Positions 19,038 through 28,772 are shown, numbered from the stretch's first letter. The stretch: 64,000 bases of DNA from Leptolyngbya sp. FACHB-8 (GCF_014695575.1 NZ_JACJOO010000031.1:1-64000); one strand, 5' to 3'. Notes: generated by a model not told the origin, from the sequence alone. Made by a program: numbers and translations.

Positions 19038-20129
19038 ATGCTGACACCCCTCCGAAAGTTTCCAAAACGGATGGTTGCGGACTCCGTCGCAAATCTATTT
19101 CGCCCACGGGCTCCCCTGGCTGAGCCTGGTAGCAAAGCTACAATGCTGCCCCAACTGGATGATAGGGGATACGTAGTGCCTTTGACCTGGGCTGCGACGA
19201 CACCCAATAACCCTGACGCCAACCTTGGAGATGCCCTCAGCCCCATTATTGTCAGTGCTTTATCTGGCTTACCAATTGCTTATCACCGCTTCGAGTCGCA
19301 GACGGAACGGCTCGCCTGCGTAGGCACCATTGGCCATAAGTTTGTGGGGGGAACCGTTCATTATTGGGGGACGGGGTTTAACCCGGCTCGGGGGCCAAAA
19401 GATGCACCAGGGCTTTATACAATTCCTCCCGACACCACCGTGAAAGTTCACGCCCTGCGAGGGCCGGCTAGCGCACGAGTCTTTCAAAAGTTTGGCATCG
19501 AAATCCCTGCTGTTTACGGTGACCCCGTCTGGTTTTTACCCAGCCTTTTTCCTGGGGCCTCTCAGAAGCGCTACGACCTGGGAGTTGTTGTTCATATCTC
19601 GGAACTTCAGGAATCTCGCGCCCATGCACCTGTGCGCCCTAATTTGAAGCGCTATTGGATTTCCCCGACCATGGAACCACAGGTGCGGTTCTTTAATACC
19701 TTCGTCACTCCCAATAGTATTGAGGCGATCGCCAACTTAATTGACGAAATTACGGCTTGCAAGTGTATTGTGAGCACCAGCCTGCATGGTCTGGTCATTG
19801 CAGAAGCCTACGGCATTCCCTGTGCTTATCTCCACTATCGAGGCAAAGGTGGTGACGTGATGTCGATGATGTTCCCCCAGACGAAGATTGACTACCGCAT
19901 TCGAGATTTTTATTGGGGTATAGGGGCAACCCAGCGCTTTGTCTATCGGCAGGACAGGCACCAGCGGACCAACTGGGAGCGGGTCATCGAGGTTGTCACC
20001 AAGAATTGGGAACCGATCGAATGGTCACCAGACGCTTTTCTAGAAGCGTTTCCACTTCCTCTAGCATTTAACCCTCTGAGCGGAGAGCCCTTTCAGGGGC
20101 ACTCGATTCTCTCAAAAATTCGGTTATAG
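19038..20129 (+). CDS. polysaccharide pyruvyl transferase family protein
   Basis: A 363-residue protein with the polysaccharide pyruvyl transferase fold, which usually adds ketal pyruvate from phosphoenolpyruvate to glycan sugars. Visible landmarks are NLGDALSPIIVSALSG near residue 60, VGGTVHYWGTGFN near 100, HALRGPASARVFQKFG and GDPVWFLP in the middle, and ISTSLHG-like VSTSLHGLVIAEAYGIP near 250, the strongest motif. No signal peptide is seen, so it acts in the cytosol. It starts the plus-strand operon and its stop is 2 bp from the next start. Pyruvylation would add negative charge to the exported polymer. Confidence 0.88.
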   Translation: MLTPLRKFPKRMVADSVANLFRPRAPLAEPGSKATMLPQLDDRGYVVPLTWAATTPNNPDANLGDALSPIIVSALSGLPIAYHRFESQTERLACVGTIGHKFVGGTVHYWGTGFNPARGPKDAPGLYTIPPDTTVKVHALRGPASARVFQKFGIEIPAVYGDPVWFLPSLFPGASQKRYDLGVVVHISELQESRAHAPVRPNLKRYWISPTMEPQVRFFNTFVTPNSIEAIANLIDEITACKCIVSTSLHGLVIAEAYGIPCAYLHYRGKGGDVMSMMFPQTKIDYRIRDFYWGIGATQRFVYRQDRHQRTNWERVIEVVTKNWEPIEWSPDAFLEAFPLPLAFNPLSGEPFQGHSILSKIRL

Positions 20130-20131
20130 GC

Positions 20132-21238
20132 ATGAAAACGGCAGTTATCCACGAATGGCTTGTCACCTATGCAGGGTCTGAACAGGTCTGTGAACAGATG
20201 CTCCAGACTTTTCCAGAGGCTGACCTGTTTAGCCTGGTAGATTTTCTGTCCGAGGAGCTACGATTTTTCATTCAACATCGCCCTGTTACCACATCGTTCC
20301 TGCAAAACTTACCCTTTGCTCAGGGGCACTTTCGTAAGTATTTGCCGCTCATGCCTCTGGCGATCGAGCAGTTCGACCTGGAGGGATACGACGTAATTCT
20401 GTCAAGCAATCATGCGGTTGCTAAGGGGGTACTGACCCGAGCTGACCAACTCCACATCAGCTACATCCACACCCCCATTCGCTATGCCTGGGATTTGCAG
20501 CAGCAGTACTTGCAGGGGGCGGGGTTGAAGAAGGGGGTGGGGGCGATCGCCGCAGCGATCATCCTTCACTACCTGCGGCTGTGGGATCTGGCGACCGTCA
20601 GCCGAGTGGATCACTTTCTGGCAAACTCTCACTTTGTTGCCCGCCGAGTGCAAAAGACCTACCGTCGGGACGCAACAGTCATCTATCCTCCCGTCTCGGT
20701 GGATCGGTTTCGACCGAACCCGGATCGAGAGGAGTTTTATTTAACGGTGTCCCGATTTGTGCCCTACAAACGGGTAGATCTGACCGTAGAAGCCTTTAAC
20801 CGACTGGGCTTACCCCTGGTGGTCATTGGGGATGGGCCGGATCGGAAACGGGTGGAAGCGATCGCGGCTGCTAATGTTCAACTGCTGGGGCGACAACCCG
20901 ACGATGTCGTGGAAGATTACCTGCAACGCTGCAAAGCCTTTGTATTTCCGGCAGAAGAGGATTTTGGCATCACCGTTGTAGAAGCACAAGCGGCAGGCGC
21001 TCCAGTCATCGCTTACGGTAAAGGGGGTGCAACTGAAACGGTGATTCCCGGAAAAACTGGGATCCTGTTTCCACAACAAACTGTCGAATGTTTAGTAGAA
21101 GCTGTACAGTTCTTTGAAACACAAGCTCAATCCTTTGATATAGAAGTCCTCCGTCTCCACGCCGAACGTTTTGCTCCCGATCGCTTTCGGCGAGAGTTTT
21201 TTCAATTTGTTGACCAACGGTGGACAGAATTTCGGTGA
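20132..21238 (+). CDS. glycosyltransferase family 4
   Basis: A 368-residue GT-B enzyme of family GT4. The N-terminal domain begins MKTAVIHEWLVTYAGSEQV, which many exopolysaccharide mannosyl- and rhamnosyltransferases share. The C-terminal nucleotide-sugar domain has VSRFVPYKRVDLTVEAF, IGDGPDRKRVE and the EX7E element in PAEEDFGITVVEAQAAG, whose two Glu residues bind the donor. It is retaining and uses an NDP-sugar donor; which sugar cannot be told. It is soluble or peripheral at the inner membrane face. It is 2 bp behind the pyruvyl transferase gene, so the two are surely cotranscribed. Confidence 0.93.
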   Translation: MKTAVIHEWLVTYAGSEQVCEQMLQTFPEADLFSLVDFLSEELRFFIQHRPVTTSFLQNLPFAQGHFRKYLPLMPLAIEQFDLEGYDVILSSNHAVAKGVLTRADQLHISYIHTPIRYAWDLQQQYLQGAGLKKGVGAIAAAIILHYLRLWDLATVSRVDHFLANSHFVARRVQKTYRRDATVIYPPVSVDRFRPNPDREEFYLTVSRFVPYKRVDLTVEAFNRLGLPLVVIGDGPDRKRVEAIAAANVQLLGRQPDDVVEDYLQRCKAFVFPAEEDFGITVVEAQAAGAPVIAYGKGGATETVIPGKTGILFPQQTVECLVEAVQFFETQAQSFDIEVLRLHAERFAPDRFRREFFQFVDQRWTEFR

Positions 21239-21283
21239 CAGCATGGCATAAATTTAAAGCGTGAGGAGTAGTAATTAAATTTA

Positions 21284-22726
21284 ATGCAGCTAGACCGAGC
21301 TTCAAGACCTACACTGTCCGGGCTGCGCGTTTCAACGCGATCAGCACCGACAGTTGCCGTCACCATCATGACCGATTTGCTAGCCCTGGGTACTGCTGGG
21401 CTAGTGAGTTTTTGGGTGCGCCTGCTGCTGCATGGAAACTTTGCACCGACCCTATACTGGCAGCTCCTACCGGTTTCAGGTCTCTTTGTCGTCGCTTATG
21501 CGGCTTCGGGTCTATATCCTGGCGTAGCGATCAGCCCGGTGGATGAATTGCGACGTGTGAGCATTTCCACCAGTCTGGTCTATTTCGTTTTGGGGTCAAC
21601 CGTATTTCTACAAGAAGAGGGCGAAGTTTATTCCCGGGGTATTTTTCTAACATCCTGGTTTCTATCCATCGTACTGGTACTGGCGGGTCGTGCCTTGAGC
21701 CGCCATTTTTTTGCCCGACAGCGCTGGTGGGGCTACCCGGTGATCATCCTGGGAGCCGGAAAAACTGGGGAGATGGTGGTTCGTACACTACAGCGCCGCC
21801 CCCGGATCGGGCTCAAGCCTGTTGCCCTCCTGGACGATGACCCCGAGAAGCACGGTTCTCTCTTAGACATTCCTGTTTTGGGAGGACTGGAGCTGGCCCC
21901 AACGATCGCCAGAGCTCGCCATATCCCCTACGCGATTGTGGCCATGCCAGGGGTACCACGCGAGCGGCTCCTCAGCCTGCTAGAACAATACGGTCAAACC
22001 TTTGCCCACCTGCTGATCATTCCCGACCTGTTCGGGTTCTCTAGCCTCTGGGTAGCCGCTAAAGACATGGGAGGAATTCTGGGGCTGGAAATCCGGCAAC
22101 AGCTCTTGCTTCCCGGTCCACGTCTGATGAAGTTTCTCATCGATCGTTTGACGACTCTGATCGGTGGGCTTTTTATTCTGCCCATTTTTCTGTTAATTGC
22201 TCTGCTTATTCGCCTGGATTCCCCTGGCCCCATTTTTTATCGGCAGAGCCGTATTGGACAAAATGGCCAGCTATTCAAAGCGTGGAAGTTTCGCTCTATG
22301 GTTCAGAACGCGGACACCGTCCTGAAGGATTACCTCAACCAGCATCCTGAGCTACGGGAAGATTGGGAATTGAATCAGAAACTGCGGAATGACCCTCGTG
22401 TAACACGGGTTGGGCGATTTCTGCGGCAAACTAGCCTGGATGAACTTCCGCAGTTGTGGAATATTCTACGAGGCGAGATGAGCTTAGTAGGGCCACGTCC
22501 TATCGTCACGGAAGAGATCGAGCGCTATGGTGACAAATTTTCCCTCTATACCAAAGTGACGCCGGGGTTGACCGGGTTATGGCAAGTCTCCGGACGCAAC
22601 AACCTACCGTATGAGGAGCGGGTCAACCTGGATGCTTATTACGTCCGCAACTGGTCAGTTTGGCTCGATCTATACATCCTGATCCGCACCGTTTGGGTGG
22701 TTATATCGGGCGAAGGGGCGTACTGA
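21284..22726 (+). CDS. polyprenyl glycosylphosphotransferase (priming enzyme of exopolysaccharide synthesis)
   Basis: A 480-residue membrane enzyme that starts glycan assembly by moving a sugar-1-phosphate, often glucose or galactose, onto undecaprenyl phosphate. The N-terminal half has four to five transmembrane segments. A Rossmann-like domain ([16 protein letters not shown]) follows near residue 160. The C-terminal bacterial sugar transferase domain carries [30 protein letters not shown] and [13 protein letters not shown], the full catalytic signature. It is a WbaP/CpsE-type protein. It lies 45 bp after the GT4 gene and 4 bp before the ligase/polymerase gene. Confidence 0.95.
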   Translation: MQLDRASRPTLSGLRVSTRSAPTVAVTIMTDLLALGTAGLVSFWVRLLLHGNFAPTLYWQLLPVSGLFVVAYAASGLYPGVAISPVDELRRVSISTSLVYFVLGSTVFLQEEGEVYSRGIFLTSWFLSIVLVLAGRALSRHFFARQRWWGYPVIILGAGKTGEMVVRTLQRRPRIGLKPVALLDDDPEKHGSLLDIPVLGGLELAPTIARARHIPYAIVAMPGVPRERLLSLLEQYGQTFAHLLIIPDLFGFSSLWVAAKDMGGILGLEIRQQLLLPGPRLMKFLIDRLTTLIGGLFILPIFLLIALLIRLDSPGPIFYRQSRIGQNGQLFKAWKFRSMVQNADTVLKDYLNQHPELREDWELNQKLRNDPRVTRVGRFLRQTSLDELPQLWNILRGEMSLVGPRPIVTEEIERYGDKFSLYTKVTPGLTGLWQVSGRNNLPYEERVNLDAYYVRNWSVWLDLYILIRTVWVVISGEGAY

Positions 22727-22730
22727 TGTT

Positions 22731-23972
22731 ATGACGGCGGTATCGCCTTCTCCGTCTCTTCGTAAAGTTCTACGAGCCAGTCTCGTGTTATTGCCCTACG
22801 CCTCCTACCTGGGTTTTCTGGGCATCCTGGTTGTTACCCTCATAACCTGCCAAGCCAAACGCACGGCACTCGATTCCTTCACAGGCCGAGCCCTACTCCT
22901 GATAATAGGTTTGATGGTGCTCAGTAGCACCGTAGCCTATAGCCGTCCAGAGGCCTTTCTGCAACTGGGCAACTTCTTGCCCTACTTCCTCTTTTTCGCC
23001 GTAGCACCCCTTGTATTCCATCGCATTGAGCACTGGCAGCAAGCGGCAACAGATCTGGTTCTTACCATTCTTCCTCTCAACTTGCTGAGCCTGGTGGAAT
23101 ATGGCCTCAAGTCTCCTGCCCTACCGCTAGCCTGGCAAACAATTCCCTGGATAGAAGCCTTACGGTTGGAGCCTCATCGGGGGCGGGCAGTGGTTACCTT
23201 CGATCATCCCAATGCCTTTGCTAGCTACCTGGTCATTGTTTTTGGTCTAGGCTTGGGCTTGCTGCTCAGCCAGTTGGGGCAGCAAAGGGAACGCACTCTC
23301 CTGACGCGTCAGAACCTCTGGCTGCTGGCTGCTACCTTCTCCTGCCTCATCGGAATTTTTGCCTCAGGCTCCCGCAATGGTTTACTGGTCGCCATTTCGC
23401 AAATTGGTGTGTTTCTGCTGCTAACCCGCATCAATCTCACACTCTTACTTAGCGGCCTTATCGGTCTGGTGGCTGTGGCAGGAGGTGCCGTTTTGTTTGG
23501 AGTTGGGGGGCGATCGCTCTCCGACAACTGGGCGAAAGACCCTCGCACTGGAGCCTGGGGAGTTGCCATCGACCTGATCCGCGAACGCCCCTGGCTAGGG
23601 TGGGGGCCAGGAAATTATAAGGTTCTGTTTCCTCCCCGTACCTTTGACCCGGTGAACTATCCCAAAATGTTTCATCCCCACAATATCTGGTTGCTGCTGG
23701 GGAGCGAGATGGGCCTGATTGTGACCGCGTTGGTTACGTTGTTTGTTGGCTATATTTGCTACCGGGCAGCGCGAGTCTGGCTCAGCCAACAATTCCCCCC
23801 TGTAGAAAACGGTGTGTTGCTAGCCTACGGTTTGGGCTTCTGGGGTTGTTTTGCCTATGGGTTCTTGGATGTCACCCTTTTTGATGGCCGCGTACACATC
23901 TTGAATTGGTTGACGTTGTCAGGGTTGTGGTTCTTTGGCCAGTTTTGGAAGAGTAAGGTGAGCCCTGATTAA
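22731..23972 (+). CDS. O-antigen ligase / Wzy-like membrane protein
   Basis: A 413-residue polytopic protein with about eleven transmembrane segments. It matches the Wzy_C/O-antigen ligase superfamily: the large periplasmic loop has FDHPNAFASYLVI, and later GWGPGNYK and HPHNIWLLLGSEMG, with the conserved His. Such enzymes polymerise lipid-linked repeats (Wzy) or transfer them to an acceptor (WaaL); the sequence alone does not decide. It ends the plus-strand operon and its stop overlaps the stop of the next, opposite gene by 4 bp. Presence beside a Wzm/Wzt exporter is unusual if it is a Wzy polymerase, so a ligase role is plausible. Confidence 0.88.
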   Translation: MTAVSPSPSLRKVLRASLVLLPYASYLGFLGILVVTLITCQAKRTALDSFTGRALLLIIGLMVLSSTVAYSRPEAFLQLGNFLPYFLFFAVAPLVFHRIEHWQQAATDLVLTILPLNLLSLVEYGLKSPALPLAWQTIPWIEALRLEPHRGRAVVTFDHPNAFASYLVIVFGLGLGLLLSQLGQQRERTLLTRQNLWLLAATFSCLIGIFASGSRNGLLVAISQIGVFLLLTRINLTLLLSGLIGLVAVAGGAVLFGVGGRSLSDNWAKDPRTGAWGVAIDLIRERPWLGWGPGNYKVLFPPRTFDPVNYPKMFHPHNIWLLLGSEMGLIVTALVTLFVGYICYRAARVWLSQQFPPVENGVLLAYGLGFWGCFAYGFLDVTLFDGRVHILNWLTLSGLWFFGQFWKSKVSPD

Positions 23973-24397
23973 CGTTGAGGGGATTGCTCCAGGAGCGATC
24001 GCACTTCCTTCAGCACTGTCTCCTGTTCTTCACGCAATGCATCCAGGCGATTCAGCAATTCCGTCAGGCGATTCTCCTGGGAGGGTGCTCCGCTAACGCG
24101 TGGCTGTGTCCGCTGTTTTAGCAACGAAATTCCCCGTAAGCCGAACCATCCAAGCACTTGAAACGGCAGACCCACGATAAAAATCCACAAATTCTCACTC
24201 AGTCGGCTGAGGGCCCGCCACACTCCCGAAATCAGAAACAACCCCAGCAGCAGTAGCCCCAACAGCACCAGGGGATGATTCACCAGAAATAGAATCCACC
24301 CATGCTCCGCCAACCACTGATCCAGCGCCGAGCGCACCGGTGACAGCGTATTATCAACCACCTGCTGGCCTAGCCAATTCTGCAACCCAATTGTCAT
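23969..24397 (-). CDS. conserved membrane protein with C-terminal coiled coil
   Basis: A 142-residue protein from the ATG at 24397 (MTIGLQNWLGQQVV), preferred because GGAGGGGC lies directly upstream. It has two hydrophobic segments, PLVLLGLLLLGLFLISG near 45-65 and LWIFIVGLPFQVLGWFGL near 75-95. A heptad-like C-terminus (LLNRLDALREEQETVLKEV) suggests a coiled coil. I do not recognise a named family; similar proteins are common in cyanobacteria. It faces the exopolysaccharide operon with a 4-bp tail overlap and lies 56 bp downstream of the 183-residue gene on the same strand, so those two are probably cotranscribed. Confidence 0.65.
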   Translation of the reverse strand: MTIGLQNWLGQQVVDNTLSPVRSALDQWLAEHGWILFLVNHPLVLLGLLLLGLFLISGVWRALSRLSENLWIFIVGLPFQVLGWFGLRGISLLKQRTQPRVSGAPSQENRLTELLNRLDALREEQETVLKEVRSLLEQSPQR

Positions 24398-24453
24398 GGT
24401 TGCCCCTCCCTTCAAATCGCAAAAAAATCAATTTCTCAGGACGCCCTCACGCC

Positions 24454-25005
24454 TCAAACGCTTCCCTGCTCCCCGTCTGCCTCCTGCCTTACCGCCTCCT
24501 GCGTCGCCACTTGAATGACCTGCCGTTGCTCAGCATCGTAATTCCATCGATCCAGGAAGGATTGATAAACCCCCTGGCCAGTGGTAGCGCTCTCATTTAG
24601 CTGCTGTAGCTTGGTGGCAATCTGGGGTAATTGAAGCTGTTGTACCAGATTGAGCGTACGAGTTCGCACCCGGTCAGAGCCCTGCGCCATGTCTTCGTTG
24701 TTGTTGCGGCGGTGGGCGATCGCCATTGCCGACGACATGGCCAGGTTCTTCACTAACAACTCCGAGACAATATCAGGTGAAGATTTTAGAGACGTAAGAA
24801 CCGCTTCAGAAGGGTGGTCTGCCAGGGGGCGATCGTCTGTCAGGTAGGTCACAAAGAAGCCCCGAGCGCCATTTTCGGTACTAACTAATTGGGCCAGAGT
24901 ATGTTCAATTTCAGCATCCGTCAGGGCTTCCTGCTCTAGAGCCTCCATGAGCTGATGGGTGTGGGCGATCGCCTCTTCAAAACTTACCGTTGTTGGAATA
25001 TTCAT
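24454..25005 (-). CDS. conserved cyanobacterial protein of unknown function
   Basis: A 183-residue soluble, mostly helical protein. The N-terminus starts MNIPTTVSFEEAIAHT, a central motif reads GARGFFVTYLTDDRPLAD, and the C-terminus QSFLDRWNYDAEQRQVIQVA is compact and aromatic. These features look conserved and the codon use matches its neighbours, but I cannot name a family. It lies upstream of the small membrane protein on the same strand and divergent from ruvB. Two hairpins lie in the ruvB gap. Confidence 0.6.
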   Translation of the reverse strand: MNIPTTVSFEEAIAHTHQLMEALEQEALTDAEIEHTLAQLVSTENGARGFFVTYLTDDRPLADHPSEAVLTSLKSSPDIVSELLVKNLAMSSAMAIAHRRNNNEDMAQGSDRVRTRTLNLVQQLQLPQIATKLQQLNESATTGQGVYQSFLDRWNYDAEQRQVIQVATQEAVRQEADGEQGSV

Positions 25006-25059
25006 CGCTATTCTCCCTCGTCATCTGCCATCCCTATCATCTATCACTCAACATTGCAC

Positions 25060-25093
25060 CGGTACTCCCTCCGGCAAGGAGTACAAAGTACCG
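25060..25093. repeat. short inverted repeat in the ruvB promoter gap
   Basis: CGGTACT and AGTACCG flank a smaller GTACTCC/GGAGTAC pair, so alternative stems share bases. It lies between divergent genes and could be an operator, but nothing fixes that. Confidence 0.4.
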
Positions 25094-25117
25094 CTCTATG
25101 TAACAGCGTTATGATGG

Positions 25118-25175
25118 GCTGAAACTTTTATGGCAGAGAGGTTTCATGAAACGCCTTTGTCGTAAAAGTTTCAGC
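25118..25175. repeat. 13-bp hairpin in the ruvB promoter gap
   Basis: GCTGAAACTTTTA pairs with TAAAAGTTTCAGC, enclosing a smaller AGGTTTCATGAAACGCCT stem. It lies 86 bp upstream of ruvB. No family relation was recognised. Confidence 0.55.
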
Positions 25176-25261
25176 TTTAAGGTATTTTCCGGGAACGAAT
25201 GCATTTTAAGGGCTTCAATAGTGCATTAGTATTCTAATAATCCTGCTCACCTCCGAGTGAT

Positions 25262-26422
25262 ATGGCGATCATCTCTTCCAAACCCATCACTCCCGAACCC
25301 GAGCCCTCCCCTTCAGGGCAAACCAGCCGTCGGGCCAAGCAAGCACCAGCGCCCATCCAGCCGGACCTTCCTTTGGCCTCACTTCAGCAGAATACCCCTG
25401 CTGAGGAAATTTTGCAGCCCGAACGACAGCCCGAGGACACAGGAAAGTCTGAAGAGGGGTTACGGCCTCAGCGTTTGGCAGAATATGTCGGACAGAAGGA
25501 CTTGAAAGAGGTACTGGCGATCGCCATTCAGGCGGCCCAAGCGCGACAGGAACCGCTCGATCACCTACTGCTATATGGCCCGCCAGGGTTGGGAAAAACA
25601 ACCATGGCGTTAATTCTGGCTGCTGAGATGAAGGTGGATTGCAAAATTACCACCGCTCCTGCTTTGGAGCGCCCCCGTGACATTGTTGGGCTGCTCGTTA
25701 ACCTGAAACCAGGAGATCTGTTGTTTATCGACGAAATCCATCGCCTATCCCGGATGACGGAAGAGATTCTATATCCGGCCATGGAAGACTCACGGATTGA
25801 CATCACCATTGGCAAAGGTCAGAGCGCTCGAACCCGGAGTATTCCGCTACAACAATTTACCCTGGTGGGAGCCACAACTCGGGTGGGAGCGCTGACCTCA
25901 CCCTTGCGCGATCGCTTTGGTCTGGTACAACGCCTACGCTTCTACGAAATTGACGAACTGACTGAGATTGTTTTGCGGGCTGCCAAGATCCTCAGAACCT
26001 CTATTGAGCGGGATGGAGCAGCCGAAATTGCTCGCCGAGCTCGGGGCACGCCTCGGATTGCGAACCGCCTGCTACGGCGGGTGCGGGACTATGTGCAGGT
26101 AAAACGGCCTAATACAGCCGTTGATGAGGCGATCGCGGCTGAAGCATTAGAACTATTTAACGTTGACCCTTGCGGGTTGGATTGGACAGACCGCCGGATG
26201 CTCAGTGTCATTATTGAACACTACGGAGGCGGGCCAGTTGGCCTTGATACTCTGGCCGCTGCCACTGGAGAGGACGCTCAAACCATTGAGGAGGTGTACG
26301 AGCCTTACTTGATGCAAATCGGCTACCTGAACCGTACCCCCAGAGGCCGCGTGACAACTCCTGCAGCCTGGAGACATTTAGGCTTTGAACCACCTGAAAG
26401 CCAGTTATCGCTTCTGCGGTAG
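25262..26422 (+). CDS. ruvB: Holliday junction branch-migration ATPase RuvB
   Basis: A 386-residue AAA+ motor that drives branch migration of Holliday junctions with RuvA. Walker A is [11 protein letters not shown] near residue 105, Walker [12 protein letters not shown] near 155, sensor 1 [21 protein letters not shown], and the arginine finger and winged-helix C-terminus ([24 protein letters not shown]) are intact. The core aligns with ordinary RuvB from about residue 75. The first 75 or so residues are a Pro-, Gln- and Glu-rich extension that looks disordered; shorter versions occur in other cyanobacteria. Its end converges on the LOG gene across a perfect hairpin. ruvA is not adjacent. Confidence 0.97.
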   Translation: MAIISSKPITPEPEPSPSGQTSRRAKQAPAPIQPDLPLASLQQNTPAEEILQPERQPEDTGKSEEGLRPQRLAEYVGQKDLKEVLAIAIQAAQARQEPLDHLLLYGPPGLGKTTMALILAAEMKVDCKITTAPALERPRDIVGLLVNLKPGDLLFIDEIHRLSRMTEEILYPAMEDSRIDITIGKGQSARTRSIPLQQFTLVGATTRVGALTSPLRDRFGLVQRLRFYEIDELTEIVLRAAKILRTSIERDGAAEIARRARGTPRIANRLLRRVRDYVQVKRPNTAVDEAIAAEALELFNVDPCGLDWTDRRMLSVIIEHYGGGPVGLDTLAAATGEDAQTIEEVYEPYLMQIGYLNRTPRGRVTTPAAWRHLGFEPPESQLSLLR

Positions 26423-26433
26423 TTTACATTTGT

Positions 26434-26478
26434 GGATAGATGGGGTGGAGGCACAAAGTGCCTCCACCCCATCTATCC
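26434..26478. terminator. 21-bp perfect palindrome, AAA loop, between convergent genes
   Basis: The left arm GGATAGATGGGGTGGAGG plus CAC pairs exactly with the right arm. The loop is AAA. It lies 11 bp after the ruvB stop and before the LOG stop. Its tip resembles those at 1600 and 13936. Confidence 0.7.
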
Positions 26479-26506
26479 AGAGGTTTGCAACATGACCCAG
26501 GCAGCG

Positions 26507-27091
26507 CTATACCTGAGTGTCCTTTTGCATCCATTGGTTGACTAATTGGGGCTTATAGCGCTCCATTTCATCCAATAGCGCGTTGGGCGTGTCAGCAGTG
26601 AGCACGAGCGATCGCATCCGAGGACGCATCAAGTTTTCCGTCATCGCCTGGTCAAACATTTGTAGCAGGGGGTCGTAGTAGTGGTTCACATTCAGCAGAC
26701 CACAGGGTTTCTGATGCAATCCCAATTGAGCCCAGGTCAAGACTTCGCAAAACTCTTCCAGAGTGCCATAGCCACCCGGTAGGGCAATAAATCCATCCGC
26801 CATGCCGGACATCTGAGTTTTGCGTTCATGCATTGATGAAACAATATGAAGTTGGTTCAGCCCATCGTGACCGATTTCTTTGGCCATCAAAAACTCTGGC
26901 ATGACGCCAATCACTTCAGCTCCTTCTGCCAGAGCGGTATCAGCCAGCACACCCATGAGACCCACCTTACCGCCACCATAAACCAAGCGCAGGTTGCGAC
27001 GGGCGATCGCCTTTGCCGTTTCCACTGCCGCTGATTGAAATGCCGAATTTGAACCGATACTAGAGCCACAAAACACACAGATGGATCTCAT
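26507..27091 (-). CDS. LOG family protein (cytokinin riboside 5'-monophosphate phosphoribohydrolase type)
   Basis: A 194-residue Rossmann-fold protein of the LOG/TIGR00730 family. It begins SICVFCGSSIGSNSAFQSAA and carries the signature PGGYGTLEEF near residue 105, with the catalytic Arg and Glu of this family present. LOG enzymes release free bases from cytokinin nucleotides; in bacteria some hydrolyse AMP or pyrimidine nucleotides instead, so the cellular substrate is open. It is cytosolic, single-domain, of usual length, and stands alone between ruvB and the divergent ParB-like gene. Confidence 0.92.
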   Translation of the reverse strand: MRSICVFCGSSIGSNSAFQSAAVETAKAIARRNLRLVYGGGKVGLMGVLADTALAEGAEVIGVMPEFLMAKEIGHDGLNQLHIVSSMHERKTQMSGMADGFIALPGGYGTLEEFCEVLTWAQLGLHQKPCGLLNVNHYYDPLLQMFDQAMTENLMRPRMRSLVLTADTPNALLDEMERYKPQLVNQWMQKDTQV

Positions 27092-27188
27092 ACCTCACCC
27101 CTTCCAAGCCCGTAAGACCTACAATTTCTTTGGACGATTCTTTCTTCAAGCTTAGCTACTTCTACTCTGCTCTTTCGCCAGACTCGTC

Positions 27189-27608
27189 GTGCACCTATTC
27201 CGCGTTTCCCTCCGAAACCTTCAACCCAGCCAGCCCTATATCAACGCCGACAAGCTATCACGGATGATGCATCAGTTAGCCCATCATCCCATTGATGTTC
27301 AGGAAGCGGTACCAATCTGGCGTCTGGGCGATCGCCTGGTGCTGACTGACGGGCACACCCGAGCCTTTGCAGCCTGGCTGATGGGCCACGACAAAATCAC
27401 GGCTCGTTGGGAAACCGACCCGCTCGATTGGGATGCCTACCAAATCTGCGTACGCTGGTGCGAGGAATCAGAGATTTACTCCGTTGGCGACCTGATGGGA
27501 CGAGTGGTGAGCGTTGCAGATTTTCGGGTACTCTGGCTGGATAAATGCCTGCAGATGCAGAGCCAGCTCTATGACCAGCGTGCCCAGGAACCGGCTCATA
27601 TTGATTGA
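27189..27608 (+). CDS. ParB/Srx-like domain small protein
   Basis: A 139-residue protein with a GTG start (GTGCACCTATTC). The segment VPIWRLGDRLVLTDGHTRAFAAWLMG resembles the ParB/sulfiredoxin nucleotide-binding motif, where the DGHTR element holds phosphate or metal. A DNA-binding ParB helix-turn-helix is missing, so partitioning is unlikely. Similar stand-alone proteins exist in other bacteria without proven function. It is read divergently from the LOG gene with a 97-bp gap and lies 373 bp upstream of rpaA. No hairpin follows, so readthrough toward rpaA is possible. Confidence 0.65.
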   Translation: MHLFRVSLRNLQPSQPYINADKLSRMMHQLAHHPIDVQEAVPIWRLGDRLVLTDGHTRAFAAWLMGHDKITARWETDPLDWDAYQICVRWCEESEIYSVGDLMGRVVSVADFRVLWLDKCLQMQSQLYDQRAQEPAHID

Positions 27609-27981
27609 TGAAGATGGAGGACTTAACGGGTGCGGCTCAGTTTGAGAACCTATCCTCTCGATCGCAAAATCAACCTGAGACAATCCCTTTAGTCTGGGTA
27701 ACGTTTAATTTGGGTAGCTTTGTGCTTTGCACACAGCCCTTAAATTCCGGATTTAAGAGTAGACTTTGTAAAAATCTGAGTAGATTCTTTACTTTCTCCA
27801 AACTAGCTAATAAAAATTATAAAGATGTAGACCATAGTCGGATACTGCGTATAATGCAGCGTCCAAAAGGTGCATAAATAGAGGAAAAACTTTAGAATTT
27901 TACATAGACTGGTACGAAACTTGGTCAATCTATCGGGATTCGCCGTTTTCAAACACGTAGTGTTCTTCAAGACGATTTAAC
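27609..27981. promoter_or_regulatory. long leader region upstream of rpaA
   Basis: About 370 bp that is clearly AT-rich from 27700 onward and contains no convincing gene. It should contain the rpaA promoter, probably with TATAAT-like TATAATG at 27850. No palindromic element is present. Confidence 0.4.
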
Positions 27982-28716
27982 ATGCCTCGTATCTTAGTTA
28001 TTGACGATGATCCCGCTATCTCTGAGTTGGTTTCAGTCAACCTGGAGATGGCCGGGTATGAGGTGAGCCGTGCCCCTGATGGAATTAAAGGCCAGGCGTT
28101 GGCACTCCAGCTCATCCCTGACCTGATTATGCTGGACTTGATGCTGCCCAAAGTGGATGGGTTCACGGTATGTCAGCGCTTGCGTCGTGACGAGCGTACC
28201 GCTGACATTCCTGTCCTCATGCTTACGGCTCTCAGCCAGACTCAGGATAAAGTCGAAGGGTTCAACGCAGGGGCGGATGATTACCTCACCAAACCCTTTG
28301 AAGTAGAAGAAATGCTGGCTCGAGTGCGCGCCTTACTCCGCCGCACTGACCGCATTCCTCAAGCGGCTAAGCACGCTGAGATTCTGAATTATGGCCCCCT
28401 GACGCTGGTTCCTGAGCGCTTAGAAGCGATTTGGTTTGATCAGATTGTTAAGCTGACTCATCTGGAGTTTGAATTACTGCACTGCTTGTTACAACGTCAC
28501 GGGCAGACCGTTTCGCCCAGCGAAATTCTTAAAGAGGTTTGGGGCTACGACCCTGATGACGACATCGAAACCATTCGGGTTCATGTTCGTCATCTGCGCA
28601 CCAAGCTGGAGCCAGATCCCCGCCATCCTAAGTACATCAAAACAGTTTATGGTGCTGGGTACTGTCTAGAGTTGCCCCAGGCGGTTACCGCTGAAACCAG
28701 TAATGCTGTCTCATAA
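27982..28716 (+). CDS. rpaA: response regulator RpaA (circadian output, OmpR type)
   Basis: A 244-residue OmpR-class response regulator. The opening [20 protein letters not shown] and the phosphate-accepting Asp52 in [13 protein letters not shown] are as I recall for RpaA across cyanobacteria. [26 protein letters not shown] completes the receiver. The DNA-binding winged helix has [22 protein letters not shown] and [22 protein letters not shown]. RpaA is phosphorylated by SasA under the KaiABC clock and sets day/night gene expression; it also affects phycobilisome association with photosystems. The very high match to RpaA, against the sister RpaB, makes the name safe. The gene is monocistronic and followed by several hairpins. 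Confidence 0.95.
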   Translation: MPRILVIDDDPAISELVSVNLEMAGYEVSRAPDGIKGQALALQLIPDLIMLDLMLPKVDGFTVCQRLRRDERTADIPVLMLTALSQTQDKVEGFNAGADDYLTKPFEVEEMLARVRALLRRTDRIPQAAKHAEILNYGPLTLVPERLEAIWFDQIVKLTHLEFELLHCLLQRHGQTVSPSEILKEVWGYDPDDDIETIRVHVRHLRTKLEPDPRHPKYIKTVYGAGYCLELPQAVTAETSNAVS

Positions 28717-28772
28717 AACTCTAGTCACCTAAGAAGTGTGAATGCTGAGCATCGAGCACTTTTCAGATTCTC

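Noticed and set aside
27189-27608. ParB partition protein
   Set aside because: It lacks the helix-turn-helix and dimer domains, and no parA or parS-like site is nearby.
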